NCBI GenBank assembly: GCA_026874595.1
Contig: CM049320.1
Coordinates: 36,862,214 to 36,926,213, forward strand
Direction of reading: 5' to 3'
Length of the DNA stretch: 64,000 nt
Source: Sipunculus nudus
Taxonomy: Eukaryota > Annelida > Sipuncula > Golfingiida > Sipunculidae
Shown: piece by piece, positions 45,636-59,160 of the stretch
Position numbering within the stretch: the first letter of the stretch is position 1
How the letters are laid out: the number at the start of each line of letters is the position of its first letter
Position numbers and translations under genes: made by a program
Notes under the pieces: model-generated
Seen by the model: only the letters and a program-made list of their open reading frames with translations
Told to the model about the DNA's origin: nothing
The model's database searches: none

Positions 45636-46660
45636 CAGTGAAACCTCGTTGTGTCGAATTCATGTTAAGTCGAATTCCCGCATGTGTCAAAGTCGAATGT
45701 GGGGTCCCTGCAAAAAACAGTTAAAGCCTTACTAATTTAACTCCGCTTGTGTCGAAGTCGGATGTGTCGAAAATCCTGATATGTCGAGGTGTTTCGTTGG
45801 TCCCTAGCTTATATTTTTATCGCTTAACTCGAATAATGTTTGGATAACAGTAGTGCACGGCCCGTCAATCATAATTGGGCCGTGATGTCTCGTCATAATT
45901 AATTAATACCTACAAGGCTCTCACTCATCAAGCGCGATGGGTCTGTCACTCGACTGGAGGTCATGCCTCTTTAATGTTTTGCAACGATGACCAGTTACAT
46001 AATTAATACCGGTAAGGATTCTACTCAACAAGCGCGATGGTTTACATACCTAGTCCGTTGTTTACCTATTTGGCCAATTAGTCACTCATGATCATGCCTT
46101 TCTTTTCTCGCCAACAAAGCATTAATGAGAAGTTTTTGATAAACTAAACTTAATCCAATCATTCCCTTTGATGTGTCTAGGATAAACATGCAGGACTCTA
46201 TATATAAGGAGAGGAAGATGAGATCTTTATCAGACTAATTCTTATTTACCATAGAATACGTTATACGGTATTACTGCTTCATTTTTATATTGTTCGTGTC
46301 CCGTTTGCTATGGCGTCGTAGCCTGCTAAGCGTAAGCTTGATGTATAAACCTCGTTCAATCTCTCTCTCTCTATCTCCACACACTATTTTTCTGTTTCAG
46401 TTTGAAATTCTATGACGCTAAAATATATCGTCTAAACTAAATAAAAGAAAGAAAAAAAAAATAATAATAAGATAAATCTAAAGGATTCATGCAAACATTT
46501 TTGAAAACTATATAATTATGTCCTATACATGTGCAGTGTTTATCGATAATAATCACGGCTGAAGACGGTTGAATATAATGAACACCGGTTGTCTCGAACT
46601 CCGGTTGTGTCGAAGTAAATTCACCAGTCCCTTCGACTTCGACACAACGAGGTTTCACTG
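45636..46660. mobile_element. Pogo/Tigger-like non-autonomous DNA transposon
   Basis: Perfect 23-bp terminal inverted repeats beginning CAGTGAAACCTCGTTGTGTC (45636-45658 and 46638-46660), flanked by TA on both sides, the target of the Tc1/mariner-pogo superfamily. Subterminal GTCGAA words repeat. Near 46310, ATGGCGTCGTAGCCTGCTAA followed by GCGTAAGCTTG reads M-A-S-stop-P-A-K-R-K-L, resembling the start of a pogo/CENP-B type transposase, just downstream of a TATATAAGG box (46200). The rest of the transposase is missing, so this is a deletion derivative. An internal ~103-bp spaced duplication (CAAGCGCGATGG) lies at 45896-46045. Confidence 0.75.
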
Positions 46661-47568
46661 TATATACATATTCATTCGATACTTTCAACACATAATTAAA
46701 ATACATACGCTGAGAAAATACATTTCTGCGTTTGGAGTTACCGAGTCTTAGGCTTAGATAGCCATCCAATTGTCATCAGATAGAAAAGTTGTCTTCTGCT
46801 AGAGCACATGATCTGATTTTGCACTTAATAAATTTACCTTCCTACATACTTAATAATGCATAATATATACACTTATATAATAAGGCACATTTAAATTAAT
46901 AATGCACATATATACATCATATAATAATTGTCTATTATAATTACAAATGCGTTCAAAATTTTATTTACATATATATAAATAAAACAATGTTTAGAAACCC
47001 ACATAATTGTTGTTATTTGAAGTATAAATTAAAAAATAAATAACAATTTTAAAACGGTATCGTCACAAGTCTTGTACAACTGATAAAAATATCAGTGTTA
47101 ATAACCATATCAATTTTCAGGATCATCCAGGTGCTCACTGATGGATGAAAACTTACACACAAATGTGATTTAAAAATGATTATTTATATTTTGCCATCCC
47201 CTAGTCGAATTGGCTTGGAACATTGACATATTTTTTGAGTCGCTGTTAATAAGGGAAGATTTAATAAGCCATTGCCGGTACAGAAAAAAACGCATAAAAA
47301 GCTTATGATATAATTCGGCTCATATTCCCAAGTACATTCGTGCACACGTGACTGTACGTTTGTGAATATTTCTTGATGACGTTACTGAATCCGGGTTATG
47401 TTCCGGATCCACACCAAAATCTATTCAGGTCTTCCCTTTCCCGAAATGCCCTAAACATTTCTTGAGATTTCGTCCATCACTGCGTGAGGTATATTGTGAA
47501 CAAGCACGCACACACGAACACACACACGAACGGGAGGCAGAAGGTAAAAGTCAGCAGATTGTTACAAA
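46661..47568. other. No feature recognised
   Basis: AT-rich intergenic DNA. Confidence 0.5.
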
Positions 47569-47743
47569 CAGACGCGGATGCAGGAGGTCTAGAGGGTCCG
47601 GACCGCCCCCCCCCCCCCCCTTTCAGCCACAGCAACATTTTTTTAAGGGATTCATACTTGCGACCTTTTTTAGCCTATGTCATGAGTCCTCATGGGTTGG
47701 AACCATCCCCCCCCCCCGTTCCTAAATCCTGGATCCGCCCCTG
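47569..47743. mobile_element. hAT-like MITE, 175 bp
   Basis: Ends CAGACGCGGATGCAGGA and (reverse complement) CAGGGGCGGATCCAGGA, 14 of 17 identical; CAGGGGCGGATCCAGG-type ends are widespread in hAT MITEs. Flanks GTTACAAA and GAACGAAA share five of eight bases, a decayed 8-bp target duplication. The interior has poly-C tracts. Confidence 0.55.
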
Positions 47744-49366
47744 GAACGAAAAACACAAGTTACCCATTTACCCTATGCAGTCCCTAAATAAAATGAAGGT
47801 AAAATTAATGGTAGTGAATGACAGAGTGAGTGCTTTATCAAATCAGCTGTCTTTAGTCCGCTTCACTGTGTATATAGACCATGTGCCTCAGTCTTTCTAT
47901 TGTTATCACACTTCCTCATTGAATGGACACGTGTGGTTAAACATAAGTTCTACGGGTGTTACTTCACTGTGCACTGTAATTTAACTTTATCATCACACTT
48001 AGGCACACAGCTAAAATTGAGAATAATAAACAGCTCGTCGACCCTAAATACCAAGTCTAAACATATGGAAGAGGCTTAAGAGAAGTCAGTGGGTAAGATA
48101 AAAGAGTATGCCAGTCTTCATCCGACCAGCTAGAAATTTATTTTGGTGATGTATAAGAAAACAGAAATTTCAAGTTAACACCAAAGCTCAAGTAACATTT
48201 ATTATTTACTGATATTGAATGACATTGTTCATAAAATGTGTCAAAATAATCAATTGTTCTAGCGATATATTCGTTAGTACACGGTTTCTTCAACTATTGT
48301 ACATGATATTATACAATGAGAGAGAAAGAGAAAGAGGATATAGAGATACATAGCTTGGTGATATGTGTGTGAGATAACACGATTAATCATACATGTGGTT
48401 ATAAACTCGACACCTACCCCGCACTCTTACGCAGTGGTATCATTACTTTATCCTACTAATCCATTTCTTTCAACCACTGCTTCCACTGGGGCAGACGTCT
48501 CACGTAGACAGTCATAGTGTAGCAGTTTATAACTGGCGTCATACCAATCATGCCAAAACCTGGGATTTAGCGCTTCCATTGGTCGTAACCAATGGACCAA
48601 TAATCTTGAGCAGCATATGGTGGCGGTCCACGGCCAATGCTGCGCTTGTAAGAAGTGCTTGGAGTAAATGAAAATGATAAGTAAAATTAATGTAAGGAGA
48701 CCGTTGCGTAAAGTGTGTACAACCATTCAAATCTAACATATTTCATTAACTAAATCGACACAGCTTAACACGTCTAATACGTACGGAGTTGTCCAGGATA
48801 TCCGATGTCCAGCCACAAAGGAATCAAGAGCGCGGAAAGTGAAATCAGTAAAGACATTACATTCTTCCGGGGTTTATAACTGGTTGCGTGTATCAGTTTG
48901 CTATCATAATTTAAAAAATCTATCAAATGTATTTTTTTGCGAAATTTTATCATTTTGTATATTGTACTGTGATTGATAAGAAAAAAACTTACGGTGCCAC
49001 TCGTAAAATCCCTGTTGATTCGTCCACCTCTATGTGGTACATAACATCCTGTTGTTGTTGTACAAATAATTTGTCAACATTCAGTAAATGTACATTTTAT
49101 TTAATTATTCAAGCTGTATTTTTAAGCTGCTACATCCCTGGTGCATGCACTGCTGCATAATGTTTAAACTTTACAGGATGTAAACAAAGAAAAACAATGG
49201 GGCCTTTCTCGTACATTTATCATTTAAGACAGGTGGTCTTGTGAAAAAGCCTCTCGACTTCTAGTTTATACCTTGGTGCAGATCATTTGTATTACATATT
49301 TCTTTCAGTCACGTCATTTCGGTTAATGACGGAGTAACAGAGTAACACTGGAACACACAGGTTACC
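47744..49366. other. Upstream region of the caspase gene
   Basis: No gene confirmed. A minus-strand stretch (48450-48740) is open in two frames but matches nothing I recognise. A pyrimidine-rich TTCTTTCAG acceptor-like site at about 49301-49309 suggests that the caspase 5' UTR exon may begin at about 49310, with a further upstream non-coding exon and promoter not located. Confidence 0.4.
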
Positions 49367-49715
49367 ATGGCCTGGAACCAAAATCATCTACCGATTTTAA
49401 AGAGAAACCGGCTCCACTTGGTGAAAACGCTTGACCTTAAGGATTCTACATTATGGGATGCCTTGGTAACGAATGAAGTTGTGTCCCAGACCCAGGCTGA
49501 CAACATACAGGTAAATACCGTGTCTTTATGACCACAGATCTAAGATTACATTGTACAATAAGTAAACCCAGATTTAGGCTGATATTAATATTTAAGATGA
49601 TAGGCCTCCAGCATACATAGGTGGCTCACCATTTAGACAGAACGACAGCTGAAATGATATACAGTGCACTTAGCGTTGAGACTGTAGATTCAGTCAGCGG
49701 GTTTGCAGGGATTTA

Positions 49716-49767
<52 letters not shown>

Positions 49768-52700
49768 CCACAAATCCGACCTGACAGTATACCGTGGTAG
49801 GCTTAATACATGCGAGGTTAACACTTCACTATTTTCACTTTTCATTTTTTCTGGAAGGTTTCGTTTTGGTCATCTCACAATATAATCACATACACATAGT
49901 ATACCCTTGATTATATGAATTATTTATAACCCGGGCGCACATTTGTATAAAGTGTAATGGTACCCAAGTGAATACATAACAATTATAAATTGTCGTTCTT
50001 TATTAGCAAATTATGTGAAAGATCTGATATAATATATAACAGGAATATTTCCTTTATACGAATAACATACATGTGATATTATTATTCATAATATCTTTAT
50101 TTCGAGTTTTGACTGGTCGTTTGCAATAGGGCCTCCTTCTCCGGTACCTGTAATATCCTACCAACCGACCTATTTACGGTAACTCCCGTTAATATATCAG
50201 CGCCATCGAGTATTCAAACTTCAACAGATTTAGAAGTTTAAGATATTTTTCTTTTCGAGTAAACGTTAACTTAATTCATATTTCCAATCTACGTAGTGAA
50301 GCTTTATTTATTCCTATTGGCCATCAATTCAAATGTATGAGAATAAACAATGGTATTATCGAGTTTTTATGCCTTATTTATACATTATGTGTTTCCCTAA
50401 ATGATGACAAGATGGCGCTGATAGGCAAATGCGGGAATAAGCCCTACCGTAAATAACAATAAGCTTGTTCAAAGGTACCCCATTGTTTCATGAATCTGTC
50501 ATGCAAGCATACATCATCACCACAGACAAAGGTAGAAACATGTTGTAGCCTTTACTTTCGTGCTGACTTACTGCAAACATATATCTGACAGCTGCACATA
50601 AATCACATGGAAAAAATTGCCTTGAATTTGTACAGCTAGTTGCATCAACTAGATCTTGACTAACAGTATACATAAAACGACATGACTAATCAATCTAATA
50701 CTGTATTAGTTGTTACTCATAATATAACATGAACCATCCGTGTACCAACCTGTGCGACCTCGGACGCCGGTTGATACTATTTTTATTATAGAGAAATGTT
50801 CAATAAATCAACAACTTATTTTTAAAATTACGAAACATTCGGGTTTTTGTTACTCTTAACTTTTAATGTACTGTAATGAAATTATATAAATGTATTACAC
50901 ACTAGTTTAGATTTATGTATCGTCTTTTCAAGTATAATATTACATATATATGAATATATACCTGTGCTGTGTGTTTTGTGTGTAAACGTGTTTAATCATG
51001 AAGAGTCACCATATCCTTTCAAAACTTACCAAAAATAATGAAATAAAACTATATTGATATTTTGACAGGGGAGACACGCCAGCAATCACAAACAGGCTTC
51101 TGCTCTGGTGACGCACCTTGAAAAGCGACCGGCTTCTGATTTCCTGGGATTCATTGATTCCCTGAAAGCTTCTGATCACGAGACGCTTGCCTCATACCTT
51201 GAAGGTAGGACCTATTGCCCCCCAGCGAAATAGGATGGAGGTTTTGATTTACTAAAGTCTTTTTTTGTGGGACAATCGGGAACATCAAATCTTACCTATC
51301 ACACAAGCGATAGGTGTTCGGGTCCGGTATATCGACAAGGAAATACGAATTGTGTTACACATAAAATAATAATCTATAATCCCTACTTTATCTTCAGTAA
51401 TGATGCTACTGTGGCAATTTCACCTGAGAATAACCGCAATGCGAGATTATTTGACCTAATTTTGACATGATATGTTATGTGGTATGAGTATGCTCGTGCA
51501 TGTCCAGCGCCGGTAATTAGCATATTACATATAATTTATCATTTGACACAAGAAATATAAATTCACATTACTGCTAGTATATACAACAAAAGTATAAGTA
51601 ACGTTCAGGTATTTTGCATTCTAATTTGATAATACATCTTTATGAATTAAACATCTTGTATTTCATCTCAGTAATTTCAACAATACTTGTTGATAAAAAG
51701 TCTTGCTATACCTTGCTGTTTGACGCTGTTCTTCCATTTCTGTAATCCAGTCTCCGAGATATGTCTCCATTTTGCATTCACATAATTTTATATAGATATT
51801 TTTCATATGGAGCGTAAGTAAGGTTAATGAATTCCTGGTAAACGCGGACAAATGAATATATGAGGTTTCCCGCGCAGAATGTTGACGTGTGATAAGCCTT
51901 TCCTTTCTCACTAGCACTACCTGCAGGCTTAAAAATTCCAGGTCTGCTATATTACAAAACAAAATATTTATAAAGACCAATTTTTTTTCCAAATGATAAT
52001 AATAATCATTCTACGATAAATGTTTTGTATCATTTCGAAGCCTCTGGCTTGAATTTGATTTCAAATAAAAAAAATTCTCACTCACTGGACCCGATATCGC
52101 GGCAGACGATCTTTACGTTTAATGCCGATGCTCTTTCGAAAGATGTTTGCCCTAAACGGATTCGATTGAATAGATTGACACATCAAGGTATATAATCAAG
52201 ATCAAGTCAACCTCGCGGCAACCTATCACATTGTATTATTTATTATTATTACGTCATAGAACGGCTATTAGCTGAATGGGAGAAGTGGTTTATGTGAAAA
52301 ATATGGAAAATTATATTAAAAAAGTAAACCATCAAAGCTTGCCTTTGGATTATATCGAGGGATTAAAACATCTGTATATATCCAATTTTGAATATATAAC
52401 ATTTTTCACAAACGGAGATATTTTGTGGCTTTACAAAGAGTGTTCTGGCATGGAACAACTTTTCAAATGAAAAATCATTCTTTTAATCAATAACCTATAA
52501 ATCAAGGCCTGTCACATTGTCCATAGTTTGATCTAGAAAGAAAAAGAACGTTACTTGAATGACTCAGTTAAGAACTGCTCTTAACATTAATGAAAATATT
52601 TCGATGTTTATCATATAAATTAAAGACTGTTTTTTACGTTAATGGTGACATTTCCAAATGAATCCTATAAATACGTTTGCAGATCAAATGGGATCGGACC

Positions 52701-55700
52701 GGTCCAAAACAAGTAAGTAGCGCTGGGTTTATATTAAAGTTCATTTCAGTGTACTTTGCCGATGAATAGGCCCTAACCTAAAGTAAAACAAAAATCAGAA
52801 ACAGAGACGTTAACAATAACACACGATTATGAATATTTCCAATATTTGTAATGTGATATTGTTTCGCATGTTAGGTTTCTGCGAAGTCAAATATTTTAGT
52901 AATTTTTCATGGGAACGGTTGATTTGGATAAATTGTACGTCTTCAGGTTCACATGCTACATGGTGGAAGTTAGAGTTTCTCAAACGACCTAGTCATATAC
53001 AATAACATCTTGCTTACTCTCGAATATGCATATCCTGAGGACTCGGTATAGGGTTACTGTGGTGCTACACATTTCTGTGTTCTCTGTTCTTACATGTTAA
53101 ATATACACCTGATTTAGGTTAAGACAAAAATAAATCTACCTCCGTCCGAAATATGTCAAACGAAATAGTATATGGAGGGACACCCCTCGCTTGGTTTACA
53201 TAGAGATAAGCTGATTTTTTTATGTTCGTTTTAGGACGTCAACCAGAGGATATTGCAGAGGGTGTTTCCAATGTGCAGATCGGCAATATTCCAAACACCC
53301 CGTACGAGTTCTACAGGCTCAACAAAATCAAGGTTAATATGCTACGGATATAAATTTTAATACCACAAAAATGGAAAACATCTTTAATTCAGGTCATTGT
53401 TTAAAGATATTTGTGAACTTTGGGTCAGAGGATAATGCCTATAAGCTTCGTAACAAGCCTCCCAGTAAAATGTAATTTGCAGATCACCTAAGCTCTCTTC
53501 ACATGCTGGCATTTACTGAGTATATATACACACGTTAGTAAATTTACTTATGTAAGTATGTTGTGTCATGTGAACTAATATTCATAAGGGAGCATAAATA
53601 CTGCCTGAGTAAATTGACATTAATTGCGTGTCCTTTACTTGTTAAGTATATTATGTCATTTGGAAAGATCTGTTATTTTCATACATGTATCAGCAAGTTT
53701 AATGTTTCTGTTTCAATTTAAGGGAACAGGGTTAAATATTCATTACTATTAATTAGAACTCTCATCGCTGTAATAAGGTCGGGATTTATATTATTGATCA
53801 TAAAAAAAGCAAAAAAAAAAACAAAAAAAAAAACAATTTAGACAAGCGGTATCTCATGGTCAAAGTCGAGAAAAGCCATTATTATCTACTTATTGTCCGA
53901 TTTTGAAACTTAAAATAAAAGAAAACATCAAACAAAATCCCATTAGACGTGTTAATGTCTTTGGGGATCATACAACTTCCTGATTATTCCATTTGAGGGA
54001 CAGGTGTAGATCAAACCGGTCCACGCCCAGCTCCGTGGTCCAACCCTTTATCTTCTAACCTATATACATCCTTCCCGATTATGTCATCCATTTATAATTA
54101 GATAGTGCATACATTACTGTTGCTGAAAACACAAAGGTTATTAGCGCGCCCATGAGCTATATAGCAATGGCGGACTCAGTGGGCCGTTTGTCTGGTAACA
54201 CCTTTTCATAGTAATGGCTACACGGATACTCTCATAATATTAATTCATTTTTATGTTGGACAAAGATTGTCTACACCAAATTTGATTGCAGCACCTACAG
54301 ATTTGCAAACAGTGTGTGCGGTTTTGTTGGCCAAGGACCAATCGGAATTTTTTTTTCATCAGTGTGGCCTGCTTTGAAATCGTGATAATAAAGAACAGGA
54401 AGTGGTTGGTATCATCCCAACACATGTCCCTGTCACCATGCAAATTTGAAAAAAAAAATTGGCCAAACCATTTTTTTCCAGGAATACCGCTGTAAATGTC
54501 TAAGATTTGTATCCATTTCCATTAAGTTTAGGTACAACTAATATCGTTTACTGAGCTTCGGCTTTATGGTAGGTTTAAACAATGATTGTATGTTTAATCT
54601 TAATCGGACTGAGCACATAAGAAAACTAGAAGTCGTGAAAGTGCATTAAAGCCTATTCACAGACATCTATAATTTTTAGATTATTCATTGGTTCATTGAT
54701 TATTTCAAGTTTAATTGTAATATATTTCTGCCATGAAGCAAAATTTAAACTAAATTCATTAAACCAGTTCATAATCATCAGACACCTATCTTTTTTTTTC
54801 AGAATTAGCCACTTATGTCCAGTAAGCCAGGTATTGTTCTAAATCCATTATGGGTCATTTTATATTCTAGTCACCAGAATGTAAGCTATAAACTAGTCCC
54901 TCCTGAACAAAGAGACATTTTTTTTTTCAAACAGTGAAGTGTAACACTGCTTTTGGATATTTAAGAGCTATGATCTTGTTGGGAAGGAGAAAGGCCGTGC
55001 GTTGATAGTGAATATGTCAGAAGACCGCACGGGATCTGCTGTAGATAAGTGGAATATGACTGACTTATTCAGGGACCTGGGTTACTCCGTGGAAATACTT
55101 GATGACCCGTCTTTCACGGTAAATAGTTTTAACTATTGTTCTTCAAGCCAGATTCCTATATGGTATGTTGAGACATGTTAAATGCCCGTACATGAATTAG
55201 AAAAATATATCAAGATTTACGTTGGATCAACACCTAAACGTATGTTTGTCATACTGCAAGTAAAATGTCACATATGAATCATTTCATAAGATTGGTTCAG
55301 CTGCACATATTTTTATATCGGATATTTAAAAAAATTCGGTTATGCAGTCCAGCAAAGGTGTTGTAAACGAAGAAATAACTGAAATATAGCCGTCTTAACG
55401 GATGTCTATTTAAATTAAAGATAATGCCCGAACCTTAACAGTTTCAGGCTCTCTGTATCTCCTGATTTATCAATATAGGAACTCGATAAAGCACTGGATG
55501 AATTTGCCAAAAGCGAAAAAAATATGAACGCTAAAAGCGTGTTCGTGGTTCTCATGGCACACGGTGGCATGGATAGTCATAACAAAGACTTATACATCTT
55601 CGCATCAGATAAATTCAAATACAAGTTTCAGGAGAGGATCGAAGATATTTTTAGCACTGCAAATGCGCCTCACTTGGTGAATAAACCAAAGGTTTTCATC

Positions 55701-57192
55701 GTACAAGCTTGCATGGGAAGTATGTACTAATTTATGTGCTTGAATTTCTTACCTCTGGCTGTAATAATTATGTGACATATTACATATAATTGTTTTGGTT
55801 ATGCGTCTCTTTTAAAATACTGCGCTCTGTCCCTTTATTTTATCAATCGTGCAATATATCGAAGCTGGTACTTCAATGCTTATAAACAGTTTAGCCATAA
55901 CTTCTTGTATATCACAAATCTGCATTGTTAACTAAATATATTACTTTGCATGAATATATTTTCCTTATACATGGTTCGGATATTTGAACTATGATATTTT
56001 TTGTGACTTCTTGTCACATGTCTAAATGGATAGCATTTATGTATATAATGTAGCATTACCAAACCATTTAATTTGAGAACATTTTTTTTAAATTTTTGTG
56101 TGATAAATATTTAGCAATATGATAATAACAACAACACTGATAAAGCTTGTCATGTGTTAGTAACTTTTTTCTAAGCTGAAAACAGCGGCATAGAAACTAA
56201 AATTATTTAATTTAAATCAAAGGCTGACTGACCAGCCAAAATAATTTGTACATGTGTGAAGCATTTATTTCAGAAATGATAGATGCAGGTACATTAGCCA
56301 AGACATTCGGCCCTTCAATACAAGTAACCGACACTGATGACCATCGAGTAGAAAGACAAGATTCAGTTGCGCCATCTTTCATTGACTACCTGTTTGCTTT
56401 TGCAACACGGCCACGTGAGTATTTTGGCAAACGTGTACAACCCTATGCAAAATTATTATGTGCATGACCGCTAAAGGGCTGGTATGTTAATTGTATTGTG
56501 TTCTACTCTGAAGTCTCAAAACACAAAGCAACAAAACTATTAACAAAAGCTGTGTGTTGTTAGTAAGAGATCATGAACCCCTGGATCATTAAGCGTTTCA
56601 CTTTAGGAGTGCAGACGTATTGGGTGTGATGAATTTATAACTATATTTGTTACACATTGTCATTTTCTTAGCAGAGGACTTTCTTCGAAATATTGGTGTA
56701 AAACAATAAAAAATATTATTATATTTGTATTCTTCTGTGTGCGCTAGATCTCCAATACGTTCGCTGTTCAAAACCTTTAGTAAGATTAGTACTCACATGT
56801 GACATGTTCGCAAAAAGGTATTAATTTCGACATTGTTCTATTGTGTTTCTACTTTGCCTGTTATTGCTCTGTTCAGGGCGACGGGGCATCTCTTTTGGAT
56901 CGCCTGACGACTGGAGACCCCTTTCGTCGATTGACCCTAATCGTTTTTGCTCTGTCATTTAGGACACAAGGCCGTGCGGGATACCAGAGACGGCTCCATG
57001 TTTCTAAATGAGATAAACGCAGTCTTCCGCCAAGAAGCGGCGACATCACATGTAGTTGACATGCTGACAACAGTAAATACACATATCTCTGTAATAATTA
57101 GCTTGTATAATATAAATCACATAATATAACGTATCTATCAAAATGCGGTAGAACTTAAATTCACACACACATGTATTAATATTAGCATTATT

Positions 57193-57241
<49 letters not shown>

Positions 57242-57735
57242 CACATTACGGACCAAAAAAATATTTATCTATTTATATTTATATTATATATCTATGTATA
57301 TATTTAGCTATCTACATATCCGCCTATCTGCCTATCTATCTCTTTATTTTTCTATTTATCTATATATCTGTCTATGTGCCTATCTACCTACCTACCTTTT
57401 TATCTATATAAGAACTTTTATTTATTTACTTATTCATTAGCAACGGTATTGTGATAGGTTATTCCAATATGTCGCACATACATTAAAGCTTCGAAGCACC
57501 AAATGGTAACATAAGTATGTAAGATGTACGCCATAACGTTACAGTTAATGCTTTACATATTTATCTGTCACAGGTGAGAAACAATGTCGCATCTAAGACG
57601 GCCAAAGCAGCTGAAAAAAAGGCCAAATCAAAGGATGACGCAGACGGAGAGAGGTCCGGAGTACAGTTCGTCCAGACTACGCATAATCAAGACTATCTGA
57701 CAAAAAGATTTTTCATTTTTCCAGGGATATGTTAA
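49367..57735 (+). CDS. CARD-containing initiator-type caspase, nine exons
   Basis: Exons: 49367-49510, 51069-51204, 52683-52712, 53235-53332, 54966-55118, 55479-55719, 56274-56414, 56963-57072, 57574-57735. All introns are GT-AG and phases agree; the total is 1215 nt (404 residues plus TAA). Residues 1-93 form a CARD (LPILKRNRLHLVKTLDL, ASALVTHLEKRP), most like caspase-2 type proteins. A ~45-residue linker leads to the p20 subunit: SYDLVGKEKGRALIVNMSED, RTGSAVDKWN (P1-binding Arg), catalytic His in VVLMAHGGMD and catalytic Cys in FIVQACMGK. The usual Arg after Cys is Met. The p10 subunit follows: FIDYLFAFATRP, KAVRDTRDGSMFL (W of the usual S-W-R is V, Arg kept) and YLTKRFFIF near the end. A TDTD site could be cut for maturation. 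Cysteine proteases of this type are activated by CARD-mediated dimerisation in apoptosis or immunity. The start codon is the first ATG of exon 1, in GTTACCATGG context. Confidence 0.88.
49721..49766. repeat. (TA)n microsatellite in caspase intron 1
   Basis: Uninterrupted run of about 46 bp. Confidence 0.95.
57197..57240. repeat. (TA)n microsatellite in the last caspase intron
   Basis: Uninterrupted run of about 44 bp. Confidence 0.95.
57262..57412. repeat. Degenerate TCTA/TTTA tetranucleotide repeat
   Basis: CTATCTAC, CTATCTGC, CTATCTATC and TTTATC words recur over about 150 bp in the last caspase intron. Confidence 0.75.
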
Positions 57736-59160
57736 TTAGATAAACCATGCTTTGTTCATTTCAGCAGCAAACCTTTATGCTTTTAGTGAAACGAGGCGGT
57801 ACAAAGCATAAAACTTGTTAAATGAAAATCATCTTAGAAGAGATGATATAGGTAGCATTTCGTTAACCTGGTAGAGTGTATTTCTGGAAAGAAAAAAAAC
57901 TAATGTTATATATGCATATTTATGAAATATGAATCCCATATTTCTAATGCATAAATAGACGTTCTATTTTAAGATGGTAGTCAACGAAGGCAGAAGTCAG
58001 GGAAACTTGCTTTTTACATATACCGACGTTTAAAGTATACAGGAATATAGGAACATAGGAACTTTGTTTGCATGATCGTATACATTATATAATATGGTTC
58101 ATTGTCATTTCCTACACCCACAGATTTATATGCATATTTACTGCATATTTACGCAGGACTACACATAAAACTACCCATGTTAAGAGTAGTTGCCATTTAT
58201 GGTACTCTAAGTGTTAAGAAAGGAAAACTGTACATATATGGATATCAAGATCAGAAGCCATTCGATTTTTTTGCAGTTAGTTGAGACCGCAACAAATGTT
58301 TAATGCTAGATTCCAACAAGTATAGGGAACGACTTCCTTTGACATGTCCTCATTGCACATCTCTTCATGCTATCGTGGGCATTGATAAAAACCTGAGAGC
58401 TGATCCTTTTAATTATTTATTTGGCGGTACACCTCACGTCTCGGCATCCATGTAGTTTATTTAGTACAGATTTCTTTAAAAGAGAGGAATGGACGGCATC
58501 TGTACTGTTGGTGGAACCACTATTACAGTACATCTGTACTCTATGTTGTACCACTATTAAACGTACCATTATGTTAGTTTCAAATGATTGGATTTACCTG
58601 GAGCGTTATATATTGTTCATACGTGTATAGTAATCTCACCTGTTACTTGATCATCAACACTAAACGTTTGTCAAATAAAATTTGTTTATAAGCCGACGTA
58701 TAACTGCTTCGTCGTATTTCACCATAAATCGACACTAGTGACAGCACAACAACTTTTAAGAGTTATAAATCCTATTATGATTGATTTGAAAGAGAACCTT
58801 CTTCAGAGAGTTGCATCATTTCATGAGAATGTTTAACACTCTTGAAAGAGATAATTACTCAATTTCCTGAAAATGCTCTGATTCCTACTGTGAATATTTA
58901 TAAATTAAAATATGCATCGAAGCCGAAGGTTCAATGTGTACACAAGGTGATTCCGGTGAGTTCCAATTTTTTTTTTTTTTTTTTTTTTAGCGAGTGGCTT
59001 CGTCCGTCGTCTGTACGTTAAACCATACTATGTTGAAAACGGCAGGAGTTAGCATCACCAAACTTAATGCAAAAATTAGCAATCTGAAAAACTCATTCGG
59101 ATTTTGCTTATTTTTGACTAACCGCATCTTCTTAGATTTTATAGGAAAAAGCTAAAAAAA
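57736..59160. other. Downstream region of the caspase gene
   Basis: Candidate polyadenylation signal AATAAA near 58674; no nearer canonical one was noticed. Short frames (58102-58284, 58421-58630) lack domains. A poly-T run lies at 58968-58988. Confidence 0.4.

Noticed and set aside
47462-47984. 87- and 166-codon plus-strand frames
   Set aside because: They cross the hAT-like MITE and its poly-C tracts (proline runs), so they are not a gene.
48448-48739. Minus-strand frames of 92 and 63 codons, with a third frame reading RRLPQWKQWLKEMD
   Set aside because: Open in more than one frame and unmatched to any family I know; possible remnant but not supportable as a gene.
56799-56962. Extra caspase exon containing GDGASLLDRLTTGDPFRRLT
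   Set aside because: Its phase does not join the preceding exon, and skipping it gives a continuous frame with the expected p10 motifs.
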